Of a DNA stretch of 64,000 nucleotides, positions 56,185 to 64,000 are shown in pieces. The position numbers and the translations under genes were made by a program. The notes under the pieces are model-generated. The model was not told the origin of the DNA. It made no database searches and saw only the letters and a program-made list of their open reading frames with translations. Source of the stretch: Chitinophaga pinensis (lineage in GTDB: Bacteria; Bacteroidota; Bacteroidia; Chitinophagales; UBA10324); NCBI GenBank assembly GCA_945892775.1, contig CAMDDP010000002.1, forward strand, positions 62,001 to 126,000, written 5' to 3'. How positions within the stretch are numbered: the first letter of the stretch is position 1; each line of letters opens with the position of its first letter.

Positions 56185-56185
56185 T

Positions 56186-57784
56186 TTATTCTCTTTTTTT
56201 ATTTAATAATTTGTGAATCTTGATTAGTAGATTGTTTGGTTCAAATGGTTTAGTTATAAAGTCATCCATTCCAACGGCTATGCAGTTCATGGTTTCTTCT
56301 TTTATTGCATTGGCTGTCATTGCAATAATGGGAATGTTTTTTCTTGATCCTTCTAATTCACTCCGTATTTTTTGTGTGGCTTGGTAGCCATCTAATTCGG
56401 GCATTTGAATATCCATTAGTACAATGTCATAATCTTTTTGTTGTAGTTTTTCAAACCCTATTAGTCCGTTATCTGCTATTTCTAAATTCAATCCTTCAAT
56501 TGATGATTTAAGAATTTGTTCTGCAGCAATTTGATTAAATAAATTATCTTCAAATAAAAGAATGCTTATGTTTTTTATAACTGGCACTTCAATATTTGAA
56601 TTCAAATGAGTCTCAATTTTTGTTTTATCACCAATGATAAATTCAACTGAAAAGTAAAAAGTGGTTCCTTGTCCATAAACACTTTTTACACAAAGGTTTC
56701 CATTCATTAATTCCACTAATGACTTTGAAATGGTAAGTCCCAATCCTGTTCCGCCGAATTTTCGATGTGTTTCATTTGAAGCTTGAGAAAAACTTTCAAA
56801 AATTTTTTCTAATTGCTCAGGAGTCATCCCAATTCCTGTATCGCTTATACTAAATTCAATGGTGGCTGAATCGGCTTCTTTTAAAAGAACATTGGCTGCA
56901 ACAGTAACGCTTCCTGCCTCCGTAAACTTTAATGAATTACCAGCTAGGTTCATTAAAATTTGACCTAATCTAACGGGGTCGCCAATTACAGCTTCTGGTA
57001 AATTATCAGAAAAAACAATTAAGAAATCAAGATGTTTTTCATCGGCTTTAAACTTTAGTAATTCATAAACATTCTGAATGGTTTCTTGAATAGAAAAATC
57101 TATTTTTTCTAATTCTAATTTTCCAGCTTGAATTTTGCTTAAGTCTAAAATATCATTAATAATTACAATTAAATTATCAGTCGATTTTCTAATTATCTCA
57201 AGATTTTTTTGTTGGTTTTCTTCCAATTTTTCCTTCAGTAACATTAATGTCATTCCTTTTATCGCATTCAACGGAGTGCGTATTTCATGACTCATATTAG
57301 AGAGGAACTGCTGTTTAAATTTTTCTGATTGCTCTGCTCTATCTTTTGCAATTTGAGCAAATAAAAGATCCTCTTTGGCTAAAATGCCCTCAGTAATTTT
57401 TTGATATTCAGAGATGCTTTTTTTTAATGTTATTTCAAAATCAATAAAATCAACTGGTTTAGTTAGGAAATCAAATGCACCTTTATTCATGGCCGTACGT
57501 ATTTTTTCCATATCGCTATAAGCAGAAACAACTATCGTTTTGAAAGGTGGATCGAGTTCGTTTATTTTTCCTAATAGCGAAAGTCCATCCATCTCTGGCA
57601 TATTTATATCAGTAAAAACTAATGTGTAATGACTTTGATTGTCAATTATTTTTTCAAGGGCAACAACTCCATTCCGCGCAAAATCAAATTGGTATTCTCC
57701 TGTTTGAATTTTTCTTTTAAATTTTTGCTTGATGAGTTCTTCAAAATCTGGCTCATCATCAACAATTAGAATTTTCGAAGTCAT
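56186..57784 (-). CDS. Hybrid sensor kinase, REC-HisKA-HATPase-REC
   Basis: A 532-residue cytoplasmic hybrid kinase without membrane segments. Order: receiver 1 (1-125, ILIVDDE pocket, Asp59 in TDINMP), a short coiled coil, phosphoacceptor region SNMSHEIRTPLNAIKG (His166), ATPase with NLAGNSLKFTEAG, DTGIGM and FGGTGLGL, and receiver 2 (from about 403, Asp458 in LMDIQMP, Lys in ITKPF). Kinase signalling would run His166 to Asp458 to the Hpt protein encoded next. The input is through receiver 1, meaning it reads another kinase's output and not a small molecule directly. First gene of the cluster; no clear promoter box upstream. Confidence 0.95.
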   Translation of the reverse strand: MTSKILIVDDEPDFEELIKQKFKRKIQTGEYQFDFARNGVVALEKIIDNQSHYTLVFTDINMPEMDGLSLLGKINELDPPFKTIVVSAYSDMEKIRTAMNKGAFDFLTKPVDFIDFEITLKKSISEYQKITEGILAKEDLLFAQIAKDRAEQSEKFKQQFLSNMSHEIRTPLNAIKGMTLMLLKEKLEENQQKNLEIIRKSTDNLIVIINDILDLSKIQAGKLELEKIDFSIQETIQNVYELLKFKADEKHLDFLIVFSDNLPEAVIGDPVRLGQILMNLAGNSLKFTEAGSVTVAANVLLKEADSATIEFSISDTGIGMTPEQLEKIFESFSQASNETHRKFGGTGLGLTISKSLVELMNGNLCVKSVYGQGTTFYFSVEFIIGDKTKIETHLNSNIEVPVIKNISILLFEDNLFNQIAAEQILKSSIEGLNLEIADNGLIGFEKLQQKDYDIVLMDIQMPELDGYQATQKIRSELEGSRKNIPIIAMTANAIKEETMNCIAVGMDDFITKPFEPNNLLIKIHKLLNKKRE

Positions 57785-57838
57785 TTTGTTATTCTTATTT
57801 TAGTCAACTATTTTCTATTGTGTTTATAAAAGTTGAGA

Positions 57839-59689
57839 TCAATTTTTCCAATTGAGTAATTCATCTACGCTTTGTCGCGCTACAAAATGATAATTTGGTC
57901 TTGCTTGTTTGTAGATTTTCGTTGCCAATTCTTTTCCATATTTTGTTTTCATCATCTCTTTGTAAAGGGGCATTAAAAATTTACGGCGACCAACTTCTAT
58001 AAGAAATTTCTCCATAAAAATGTAAGCCGGCGTATAGTTATGAATTAAACTTTGCAAAAACCACGCTTCAGCCACTTCGGCATTTCCTGTTGATGAGAAT
58101 TTGAAAACAGAATCTAGTTGTGTCATTCGTGTCATCGAAACTTGTGTAGGAAGTTTGTCAATAAAATTAAGCCATTCGTGGGTGGTCCAATTTGCGGTTC
58201 TTAAATTTTCAGGAGATAGACCATTCATCCATTTTTGAAATTGGCTATTTACATCATTGAATCTTTCACTAACAATGATAGGGCAATTTTGAGGTAGCCC
58301 TGGTTTGTAAACCCACTCTTTTATATTGACTTTTTTTTCTGCACCCGGAAATTTGCTGAATAAATTTTTTTCTATGTAAATTAGAAATTGTTCCGTTGTC
58401 ATTGTTTGAAAAGCATTTGAATCAAAATATTTTCTTAGGAATGCATCAAGAGCCACTCTACCTATAGTTTTTTCAATTAATAACAGAAGAGCATAACCTT
58501 TTTCATAAGCAATGCTATTCATTCCATCATCAGGATCTTGTCCATCAAGTTTTAACTTTAAACAAGTTGCGTTGGGAGTTTTTTCAAATTCTTTTAATGT
58601 TTCTTTTAAATCGTCCATTCCGAGATAGGCTTCCATATCTGCGAAATCTTTTCCATATAATGATTCAGTAATTCTTCTTTCAAAATAAACGGTGAACCCT
58701 TCATTGAGCCAAAAATCATTCCAGTTGGCATTGGTGACTAAGTTCCCACTCCAACTATGCGCAAGTTCGTGTGATACCAACGAAACAAGCGAACGATCTC
58801 CAGCAAGAATAGTTGGGGTGGCAAATGTGAGCATCGGATTTTCCATTCCACCAAATGGAAAACTTGGCGGTAAAACTAAAACATCATATCTCCCCCAACG
58901 ATAAGGACCATATAATTTTTCAGCATTCTCAAGCATCTTTTGCATATCGATAAACTCGTAAGCAGATTTTTCAAGCATGGAAGGTTCGGCATAAACTCCC
59001 GTTCTTTCACCAATAGATTGATATTGGATATCACCAACAGCTAAAGCCATAAGGTACGACGGTATTGGATTGGTCATTCTGAAATGATACTGGCCTGTTC
59101 TATTTTTTTCAATTGGGTTCTCAGCGCTCATTAAGGCAATCATTTCGACTGGAACTTTTACATCAGCTTCATAAGTAAATCGAATGCCGGGGCTATCCTG
59201 ACATGGAAATAGTGTGCGACCTAAAATGGCCTGACATTGAGTAAAAAGAAATGGCAGTTTCTTTCCTGCTGTTTGTTGTTGGTCTAACCATTGACATGCA
59301 GCTGCGTCAGGTGATGTAGAATAGAATATTGTTACGACTGTGGTGTTGTTTTTTAATGGAATAATTAAATCATGACCAAGTATTGCATCCTCTTTTCCCC
59401 AAGCAAATTTCCATGGATTTCCAATCTCATCTATTGTTACTTTTTCAATTAAAATATTTTTAGTATCAAAATGAATTTCTTTAGCAGATTCACTTTTTTT
59501 AATTGTCCATTGTGCTTTTCCATTTATTGTTTTTTTCCCAAAGTCAACATTTATATTCAGATATAATTTCTGAACCACTGCTTCGGCAGGAATAGCAAAG
59601 CTGTGTGGGTCAATCGCAAGAGCTGGAATTGAGCTTAATGGTGTCATGATTAGGGTGAATATTATTTTAAATTTTTTATAAAAAATCAT
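57839..59689 (-). CDS. Exported M1-family aminopeptidase (leukotriene A4 hydrolase-like)
   Basis: Zinc aminopeptidase of 616 residues. Conserved M1 features: the substrate-recognition motif GGMEN (280-284), HELAH (His307, Glu308, His311) and the third zinc ligand Glu330 in WLNEGFT, with HSWSGNLVTN between. The N-terminal beta domain, catalytic domain and C-terminal helical domain match leukotriene A4 hydrolase/aminopeptidase B-type enzymes. A signal peptide (IIFTLIMTPLSSIPALA) indicates export to the periplasm, so it likely trims peptides outside the cytoplasm. It is 54 bases upstream of the phosphorelay on the same strand and probably a separate unit. Confidence 0.93.
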   Translation of the reverse strand: MIFYKKFKIIFTLIMTPLSSIPALAIDPHSFAIPAEAVVQKLYLNINVDFGKKTINGKAQWTIKKSESAKEIHFDTKNILIEKVTIDEIGNPWKFAWGKEDAILGHDLIIPLKNNTTVVTIFYSTSPDAAACQWLDQQQTAGKKLPFLFTQCQAILGRTLFPCQDSPGIRFTYEADVKVPVEMIALMSAENPIEKNRTGQYHFRMTNPIPSYLMALAVGDIQYQSIGERTGVYAEPSMLEKSAYEFIDMQKMLENAEKLYGPYRWGRYDVLVLPPSFPFGGMENPMLTFATPTILAGDRSLVSLVSHELAHSWSGNLVTNANWNDFWLNEGFTVYFERRITESLYGKDFADMEAYLGMDDLKETLKEFEKTPNATCLKLKLDGQDPDDGMNSIAYEKGYALLLLIEKTIGRVALDAFLRKYFDSNAFQTMTTEQFLIYIEKNLFSKFPGAEKKVNIKEWVYKPGLPQNCPIIVSERFNDVNSQFQKWMNGLSPENLRTANWTTHEWLNFIDKLPTQVSMTRMTQLDSVFKFSSTGNAEVAEAWFLQSLIHNYTPAYIFMEKFLIEVGRRKFLMPLYKEMMKTKYGKELATKIYKQARPNYHFVARQSVDELLNWKN

Positions 59690-59732
59690 TTTATTTTTTT
59701 CAAGGATTTTAAAAATAATGGCTGAATCGAAA

Positions 59733-60395
59733 CTATGACTGATTCTTTTTTTTCTTTTTTCTTCTCTCTTTTAAAAGTTTATAAATTACAGGGGAAGTGA
59801 TTCCAATGACCATGGCAATAATTATAGATCCTAAATTATTTTGAACAAAAGGAATGGCACCTAAAAAAAATCCACAAGCTCCAATTGGAAGTACCCATAG
59901 AATGGCTCCGAAAGAACTATAAAATAAAAACCTTTTGAAAGGTAATTTAATTATTCCGGCAACTATAGGGGCAAAAGTTCTGATGATCGGTAGAAATCGC
60001 CCAAGTACTAAGGCCATTGCACCATATCTACCATAAAAGTTTTCAGCAGCGGTTATATATTCTTTTTGAAAAAAAATGTTGTTTTTTCTATTCATCATTA
60101 AATCCCCAGTTCTTTTTCCAAATAAATAGCCAACTAGATTTCCGAGGATGGCCGATAAAATCATGAGTGACAAAACAATGCTCCAATGATAAGGGAGTGC
60201 TCCAGTTGCTGTGAGTACTCCGGCCGTAAAAACCAATGAATCACCAGGAAAAAAAAAGCAAAAGAACAAGCCTGTTTCAGCAAAAATAGTTAGACATAAA
60301 ATAGTAATTCCACCATAACGAATAACTGATTCCGGATTAAAAATAGATCCAGGATCATTTTGTATTTGTTGAATGAATTGGCTGATTTCTTCCAT
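59733..60395 (-). CDS. DedA-family membrane protein
   Basis: Inner-membrane protein of 220 residues with about five helices, of the DedA/VTT family, which acts as a scramblase-like or proton-dependent lipid carrier handler; family members recycle undecaprenyl phosphate or phosphatidylethanolamine. Motifs: FAETGLFFCFFFPGDSLVF, FYGRYGAMALVLGRFLPIIR and RTFAPIVAGI. The C-terminal tail is strongly basic (KERRKKKKKNQS). Its substrate lipid cannot be told from sequence. Neighbours are the M1 peptidase and ribD genes, both on the same strand. Confidence 0.92.
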   Translation of the reverse strand: MEEISQFIQQIQNDPGSIFNPESVIRYGGITILCLTIFAETGLFFCFFFPGDSLVFTAGVLTATGALPYHWSIVLSLMILSAILGNLVGYLFGKRTGDLMMNRKNNIFFQKEYITAAENFYGRYGAMALVLGRFLPIIRTFAPIVAGIIKLPFKRFLFYSSFGAILWVLPIGACGFFLGAIPFVQNNLGSIIIAMVIGITSPVIYKLLKERRKKKKKNQS

Positions 60396-60459
60396 GTAAA
60401 TATCGGAGGCAATTTAGCTTTTTAGTTTAAATTGAAAGCAATTAAAATTCATCTGAAAT

Positions 60460-61503
60460 TTAATGGTAATTATATATGATTTTTAAGTTATCATCGGCAA
60501 TCGATAATAATTCCGATTTTAAATCCTCTCTAAAAATTATTGGGGCATTAATTCCTTGAATTAATTTTTTCGTGGAGGTAAATATCTTTGCTTCATCCCA
60601 TAAATTTTCATTGATAAATTTTTGTAATGTAAGTGATCCTCCTTCAACCAGTATAGATTGGATATTTTTTGAATACAGATAGGAGAGTAGCTGTTTTAAA
60701 ATTGATGAAGTGAAATCTAATTTTACCCAGGTGATATTTTTTTGTTCTGCGGTTTTAATTGAATTGAAAATGATTGTGGGTGTTTCGTTATTGAATATCT
60801 TTAAATTTTTTGGTATCGAAAGTTTTGAATCAATGATTAGTCGAATTGGGTTTTTGCCTCTCCAAAGCCTAACGTTGAGTTGTGGATTATCAGATAGTAC
60901 AGTGTTTTTTCCTACTAAAATAGATTGTTCTTCGCTCCTCCATTTATGTACTTGTTGTTGGGATAGTTCTCCTGTAATTTGAATTTTATTTTTTGATTCA
61001 GGCGCAATGAACCCGTCAGCAGTTTGGGCCCATTTTAATATAATGAAAGGTCTTTTTTTTTCATGAAAAGAGAAAAATCGTTTATTCAAGTTTCTACCTT
61101 CGATAGATAATAAGTTTTCAATTACTTCAATTCCTGCTGATCTTAATTTTTTAATTCCTTTCCCAGCCACCAATGGGTTAGAATCGGTATTTGAAATAAA
61201 AACTTTTTTTAATCCCTTTGTAATTATAAAATCTGTACATGGTGGAGTTTTTCCAAAATGAGAACAAGGTTCCAGATTAACATATAATTCAGATTCTGAA
61301 ATTAATTGGGGATATTTTTTTTCTGCATCATTAATAGCATTAATTTCCGCATGTGCTTTTCCAATTTCTTGGTGGAACCCCTCACCAATAATCTTTCCAT
61401 TATGAACTAGTAATGCACCAACCAGTGGATTTGGGGCAACATTCCCCAAACCTGATTGTGCAAGTTCAAAACACCTCAACATAAAATGTTCGGATGATTT
61501 CAT
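60460..61503 (-). CDS. ribD: Bifunctional riboflavin biosynthesis protein RibD
   Basis: Second and third steps of riboflavin synthesis: deamination of diaminohydroxyphosphoribosylaminopyrimidine, then NADPH-dependent reduction. The N-terminal cytidine-deaminase-like domain has the zinc site AHAEINAI (His51, Glu53) and NLEPCSHFGKTPPCTD (Cys80, Cys89). The reductase domain starts around residue 145 with RPFIILKWAQTADGFIA and has ILVGKNTVLSDNPQLNVR and LVEGGSLTLQKF. The 347-residue length is normal. A -7 box ends seven bases before the ATG, so the transcript may be leaderless. Other rib genes are not in the window. Confidence 0.97.
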   Translation of the reverse strand: MKSSEHFMLRCFELAQSGLGNVAPNPLVGALLVHNGKIIGEGFHQEIGKAHAEINAINDAEKKYPQLISESELYVNLEPCSHFGKTPPCTDFIITKGLKKVFISNTDSNPLVAGKGIKKLRSAGIEVIENLLSIEGRNLNKRFFSFHEKKRPFIILKWAQTADGFIAPESKNKIQITGELSQQQVHKWRSEEQSILVGKNTVLSDNPQLNVRLWRGKNPIRLIIDSKLSIPKNLKIFNNETPTIIFNSIKTAEQKNITWVKLDFTSSILKQLLSYLYSKNIQSILVEGGSLTLQKFINENLWDEAKIFTSTKKLIQGINAPIIFREDLKSELLSIADDNLKIIYNYH

Positions 61504-61510
61504 ATCAACG

Positions 61511-61518
61511 CAAAATTA
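61511..61518 (-). promoter_or_regulatory. Predicted -7 box of ribD
   Basis: TAATTTTG on the minus strand is a full TAnnTTTG match. The usual six-base distance puts the start of transcription at or within one or two bases of the ribD ATG. No TTG box at the usual distance. No RFN riboswitch can fit. Confidence 0.45.
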
Positions 61519-61785
61519 AAAATGATTTAGGCTCATTAAAGCTTAATTTAAAAATCGAATTGAATAATTAAAAAGAATTACTTCTTGTTTTATAAAACTT
61601 TTTTTATTTTTTTCAGTAAAACACAGCGCAATGAAAAATTATTTTTATTTTGACCTTAATATTTTCCCGTTCAGCAGTATATTTTTGATGGTTGATAAAT
61701 ATTCTATTAATTTTAATCATGAATTTAATTTTTGCTTTTATAGAATACTAAATGAATAAAAAAATGCATTTTAAAGGGTTTTTTT

Positions 61786-64000
61786 ATGATTAGATTTTAC
61801 ATAAGAAGAAGTTTGCTTTGTACAAGATGTTTTATTAGTTTTTTATTATTTTTAATACTAAGCAATTATTATGTTAAAGCACAAACCACCAACTGCACCA
61901 ATTCAAATTTTGAGAATGGTGATTTTAGTAATTGGCAAGGTGCTACAGGTACCCCTAATGGAAATTCTGGAAATGTTCCGGGTGGATGTTGTTCAATAGT
62001 TCTAAATCAATTTTTTAATTCAGCAGGTCTTGTACCACCAAGATTTGGAATAACTACCCCCATTTTAGATCCTAATACCTTAAATAATTTGGTAGAGGTT
62101 TGTCCAAATGGTGGAAATTTTTCAGGCCGTTTGGGGGCTTTGCAAAACTCTTTTTATGCGGCTAATAATCCGGGGCCTTTTCCAGGATCTAAATCAGAAA
62201 TGATTAAATATTCTTTTACAGTTACCCCAAATTCTGAACTCTTCGTTTATAATTATGCCGTTGTTTTAGAAGATCCTAAATGGAATGTGACCCCCCATAC
62301 AGCTGCACAAAAACCAAGATTTGAAATAAGAGTACTTGACCAAGCTGGAAATTATGTTCCCAATGCGTTGTGTGGACATTATATTGTAGTTGCAGATTCA
62401 AATAATGTAGGCTTTCATTCTGGAGTCACTACTTCAGCATCGATTGTGCATTATAAAGATTGGACTACGGTAGGCATTGATTTAACAGCATATTTAAATC
62501 AATTAATTACTATTGAATTTCGTGTTGGCGATTGTGCTTTAGGTGGTCATTTTGGTTATGCTTATGTTGATGCTTATTGTGGTCCCCTTCAGGTTTTGCA
62601 ACAATATTGTGTTGGCCAAAATCAAGTTGCTCTAACAGCACCTGCTGGTTTTGGATATTTATGGTCTCCTGGTGGTGCAACAACACAAAATATTACAGTA
62701 AACAATCCAATTGTAGGTGCGGTTTATACTTGTCAATTAACTTCTGTTACTGGCTGTGTTGCAAATATTTCTACCATTGTTCAACCAACTTCGATTGCTC
62801 CGGATTTTGGTTATCAAGTTAATTGTAATTTGAATACAGTTTTGTTTTTAGATTCAACCGTAATTCTTAACGGTATTGCAACTAATTATCAATGGAATTT
62901 TGGAGATGGGACTCCATTACTTAATGGAGCTCAAAATAATCCCCTTCATACCTATCCAGGTCCAGGCGTTTATAATGTAACTCTTACTGTTTCAACTGTT
63001 GCTGGGTGTTCAGGAGTAATTACTCAGGTGGTTACTATTCCTTCAATTGTTGTAGACGCTCCAGTAAGTACTCTTTGTTCTTCATCTTCTGTAACAATTA
63101 ATGCAAGTGGCGGAACTAGTTATACTTGGAGTCCTGCTCTTGGTTTAAATTCAAGTACAGGGTCATCAGTTCAGGCATCGCCAATAATAAGTACAACCTA
63201 CACCATTACAGCTTATAACGCCAATGGATGCTCAGGCACTACAACAGCGGTTGTAAATATTGCACCAAACTTAGTTATTACTCTCACTGCTTCAGAAGAT
63301 AGTATTTGTTATGGGCATTCTTCAATTATTAATGCTGTTGGAGGAGTAAATTATACATGGAGCCCATCGACTTATTTAAATTCTTCAACTGGTTCGAGTG
63401 TTACATCTTTTCCTTTAGCAAATATTACCTATACAGTTTCTTCCATTGATGTAAACGGTTGTAGTGGACAAGCAAGCATACCAATTGTTTCAGTTCCAAA
63501 TCCAGTGATTGCGGTTAGTAGCGAGGCAATTTGTAGTGGGCAATTTACCACACTTTATGCCTTTGGTGTTCCAACTTATAACTGGTCGAATGGTGCAACT
63601 GGAAATTCAATAACAGTAAACCCAAATGTGAATACAGCTTATACCGTTATTGGAATTTTTGGAAGTTGTACTGATACCGCAATTGGAAATGTAATCGTTA
63701 GTCCATTGCCTATAGTTACTGCTAATTCAAGTGGCAATATTTGTTTAACACAGAATGCGATTCTTACATCTAATGGTGCCTTAACTTATTCTTGGTCTCC
63801 AACAATAGGGTTAAGCGCCTCGACAGGATCTACTGTAAATAGTTCTCCCATAATTAATTCAACTTATTCTGTTATTGGAACTGATTTAAATGGGTGTAGT
63901 GCGTTGGCATCTGTTCCTGTTACTGTCTTTACCCCACCCGTAGTCTCTGCTACTCCTGCGTTTTCTGTTTTGTGTATTGGTTCTAATGCAAATCTTGTTG
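61786..64000 (+). CDS. Start of a large secreted protein with PKD and Ig-like repeats (partial)
   Basis: The frame is open from the ATG to the right edge with at least 738 codons, so the C-terminus is outside the window. A signal peptide is present (CFISFLLFLILSNYYVKAQT). Residues from about 33 read NCTNSNFENGDFSNWQGATG, a typical start of a carbohydrate-binding or jelly-roll-like domain. A PKD domain follows at about residues 337-421 (QWNFGDGTP ... HTYPGPGVYNVTLTV). After it come repeated Ig-like units with YTWSPxLxLNSSTGSSV and YTITAYNANGCSG segments, which resemble the repeats of the T9SS protein at 22 kb. A T9SS sorting domain at the end is likely but unseen. A -7-like TATTTTTG lies at 61680-61687, about 100 bases upstream. 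Confidence 0.88.
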   Translation, partial: MIRFYIRRSLLCTRCFISFLLFLILSNYYVKAQTTNCTNSNFENGDFSNWQGATGTPNGNSGNVPGGCCSIVLNQFFNSAGLVPPRFGITTPILDPNTLNNLVEVCPNGGNFSGRLGALQNSFYAANNPGPFPGSKSEMIKYSFTVTPNSELFVYNYAVVLEDPKWNVTPHTAAQKPRFEIRVLDQAGNYVPNALCGHYIVVADSNNVGFHSGVTTSASIVHYKDWTTVGIDLTAYLNQLITIEFRVGDCALGGHFGYAYVDAYCGPLQVLQQYCVGQNQVALTAPAGFGYLWSPGGATTQNITVNNPIVGAVYTCQLTSVTGCVANISTIVQPTSIAPDFGYQVNCNLNTVLFLDSTVILNGIATNYQWNFGDGTPLLNGAQNNPLHTYPGPGVYNVTLTVSTVAGCSGVITQVVTIPSIVVDAPVSTLCSSSSVTINASGGTSYTWSPALGLNSSTGSSVQASPIISTTYTITAYNANGCSGTTTAVVNIAPNLVITLTASEDSICYGHSSIINAVGGVNYTWSPSTYLNSSTGSSVTSFPLANITYTVSSIDVNGCSGQASIPIVSVPNPVIAVSSEAICSGQFTTLYAFGVPTYNWSNGATGNSITVNPNVNTAYTVIGIFGSCTDTAIGNVIVSPLPIVTANSSGNICLTQNAILTSNGALTYSWSPTIGLSASTGSTVNSSPIINSTYSVIGTDLNGCSALASVPVTVFTPPVVSATPAFSVLCIGSNANLV

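Overview
The window comes from the chromosome of a low-GC, aerobic member of the Bacteroidota. The evidence is the promoter signature upstream of many genes (-7 box TAnnTTTG, sometimes with a TTG/TTTG box 18-19 bases upstream), an almost complete lack of Shine-Dalgarno sequences, several secreted proteins with type IX secretion (T9SS) C-terminal sorting domains, a TamL-type lipoprotein, and the Bacteroidota-specific RpoC-DUF3467 pairing. Oxygen-dependent enzymes (MiaE-type hydroxylase, homogentisate dioxygenase) and a photolyase suggest an aerobic, light-exposed life. I see no tRNA or rRNA genes, no CRISPR array, no insertion sequence and no prophage.

Layout. 1-8.5 kb: end of a DUF4249-like protein, dnaK, a RhlE-type RNA helicase, msrA, a TrmH-family methyltransferase diverging from tamL, and miaE. 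8.5-14.4 kb: a more accessory stretch with a GC-rich non-coding patch, a DUF3095 cyclase-like protein coupled to a shortened membrane protein, and a TMTC-like membrane protein, isoaspartyl peptidase and glycosyltransferase operon. 14.4-24.1 kb: rpmI-rplT, a Wzi-like barrel, rpoC with its own promoter and long leader, a DUF3467 gene and a large T9SS cargo protein. 24.4-33.3 kb: an alkaline-phosphatase-family protein, parE-parC, surE-(97 aa)-lpxB. 33.5-38.1 kb: hmgA, a TPR protein, a PabC-like aminotransferase overlapping a photolyase gene. 38.7-45.4 kb: T9SS protein, acyl-CoA carboxylase beta subunit, UbiA-like protein, M43 metalloprotease. 45.6-51.2 kb: rplA-rplJ-rplL-rpoB. 51.3-61.5 kb: minus-strand DUF6580 and TlpA-like genes, a five-gene phosphorelay, M1 aminopeptidase, DedA and ribD. 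61.8 kb to the end: the start of a large PKD/Ig-repeat secreted protein.

The most unusual structural point is that the RNA polymerase operon is broken. rpoB sits at the end of rplA-rplJ-rplL-rpoB with its own terminator, while rpoC lies about 26 kb away on the same strand with its own promoter and a leader of about 168 bases. rplK, nusG and secE are not next to rplA, and infC is not next to rpmI-rplT, so several normally conserved clusters are interrupted.

The best candidate for a little-described system is the phosphorelay at 53.5-57.8 kb: a REC-HK-REC hybrid kinase, a free Hpt protein, a receiver domain with a C-terminal membrane helix, a soluble cNMP-domain histidine kinase and a stand-alone receiver, without any DNA-binding output domain.
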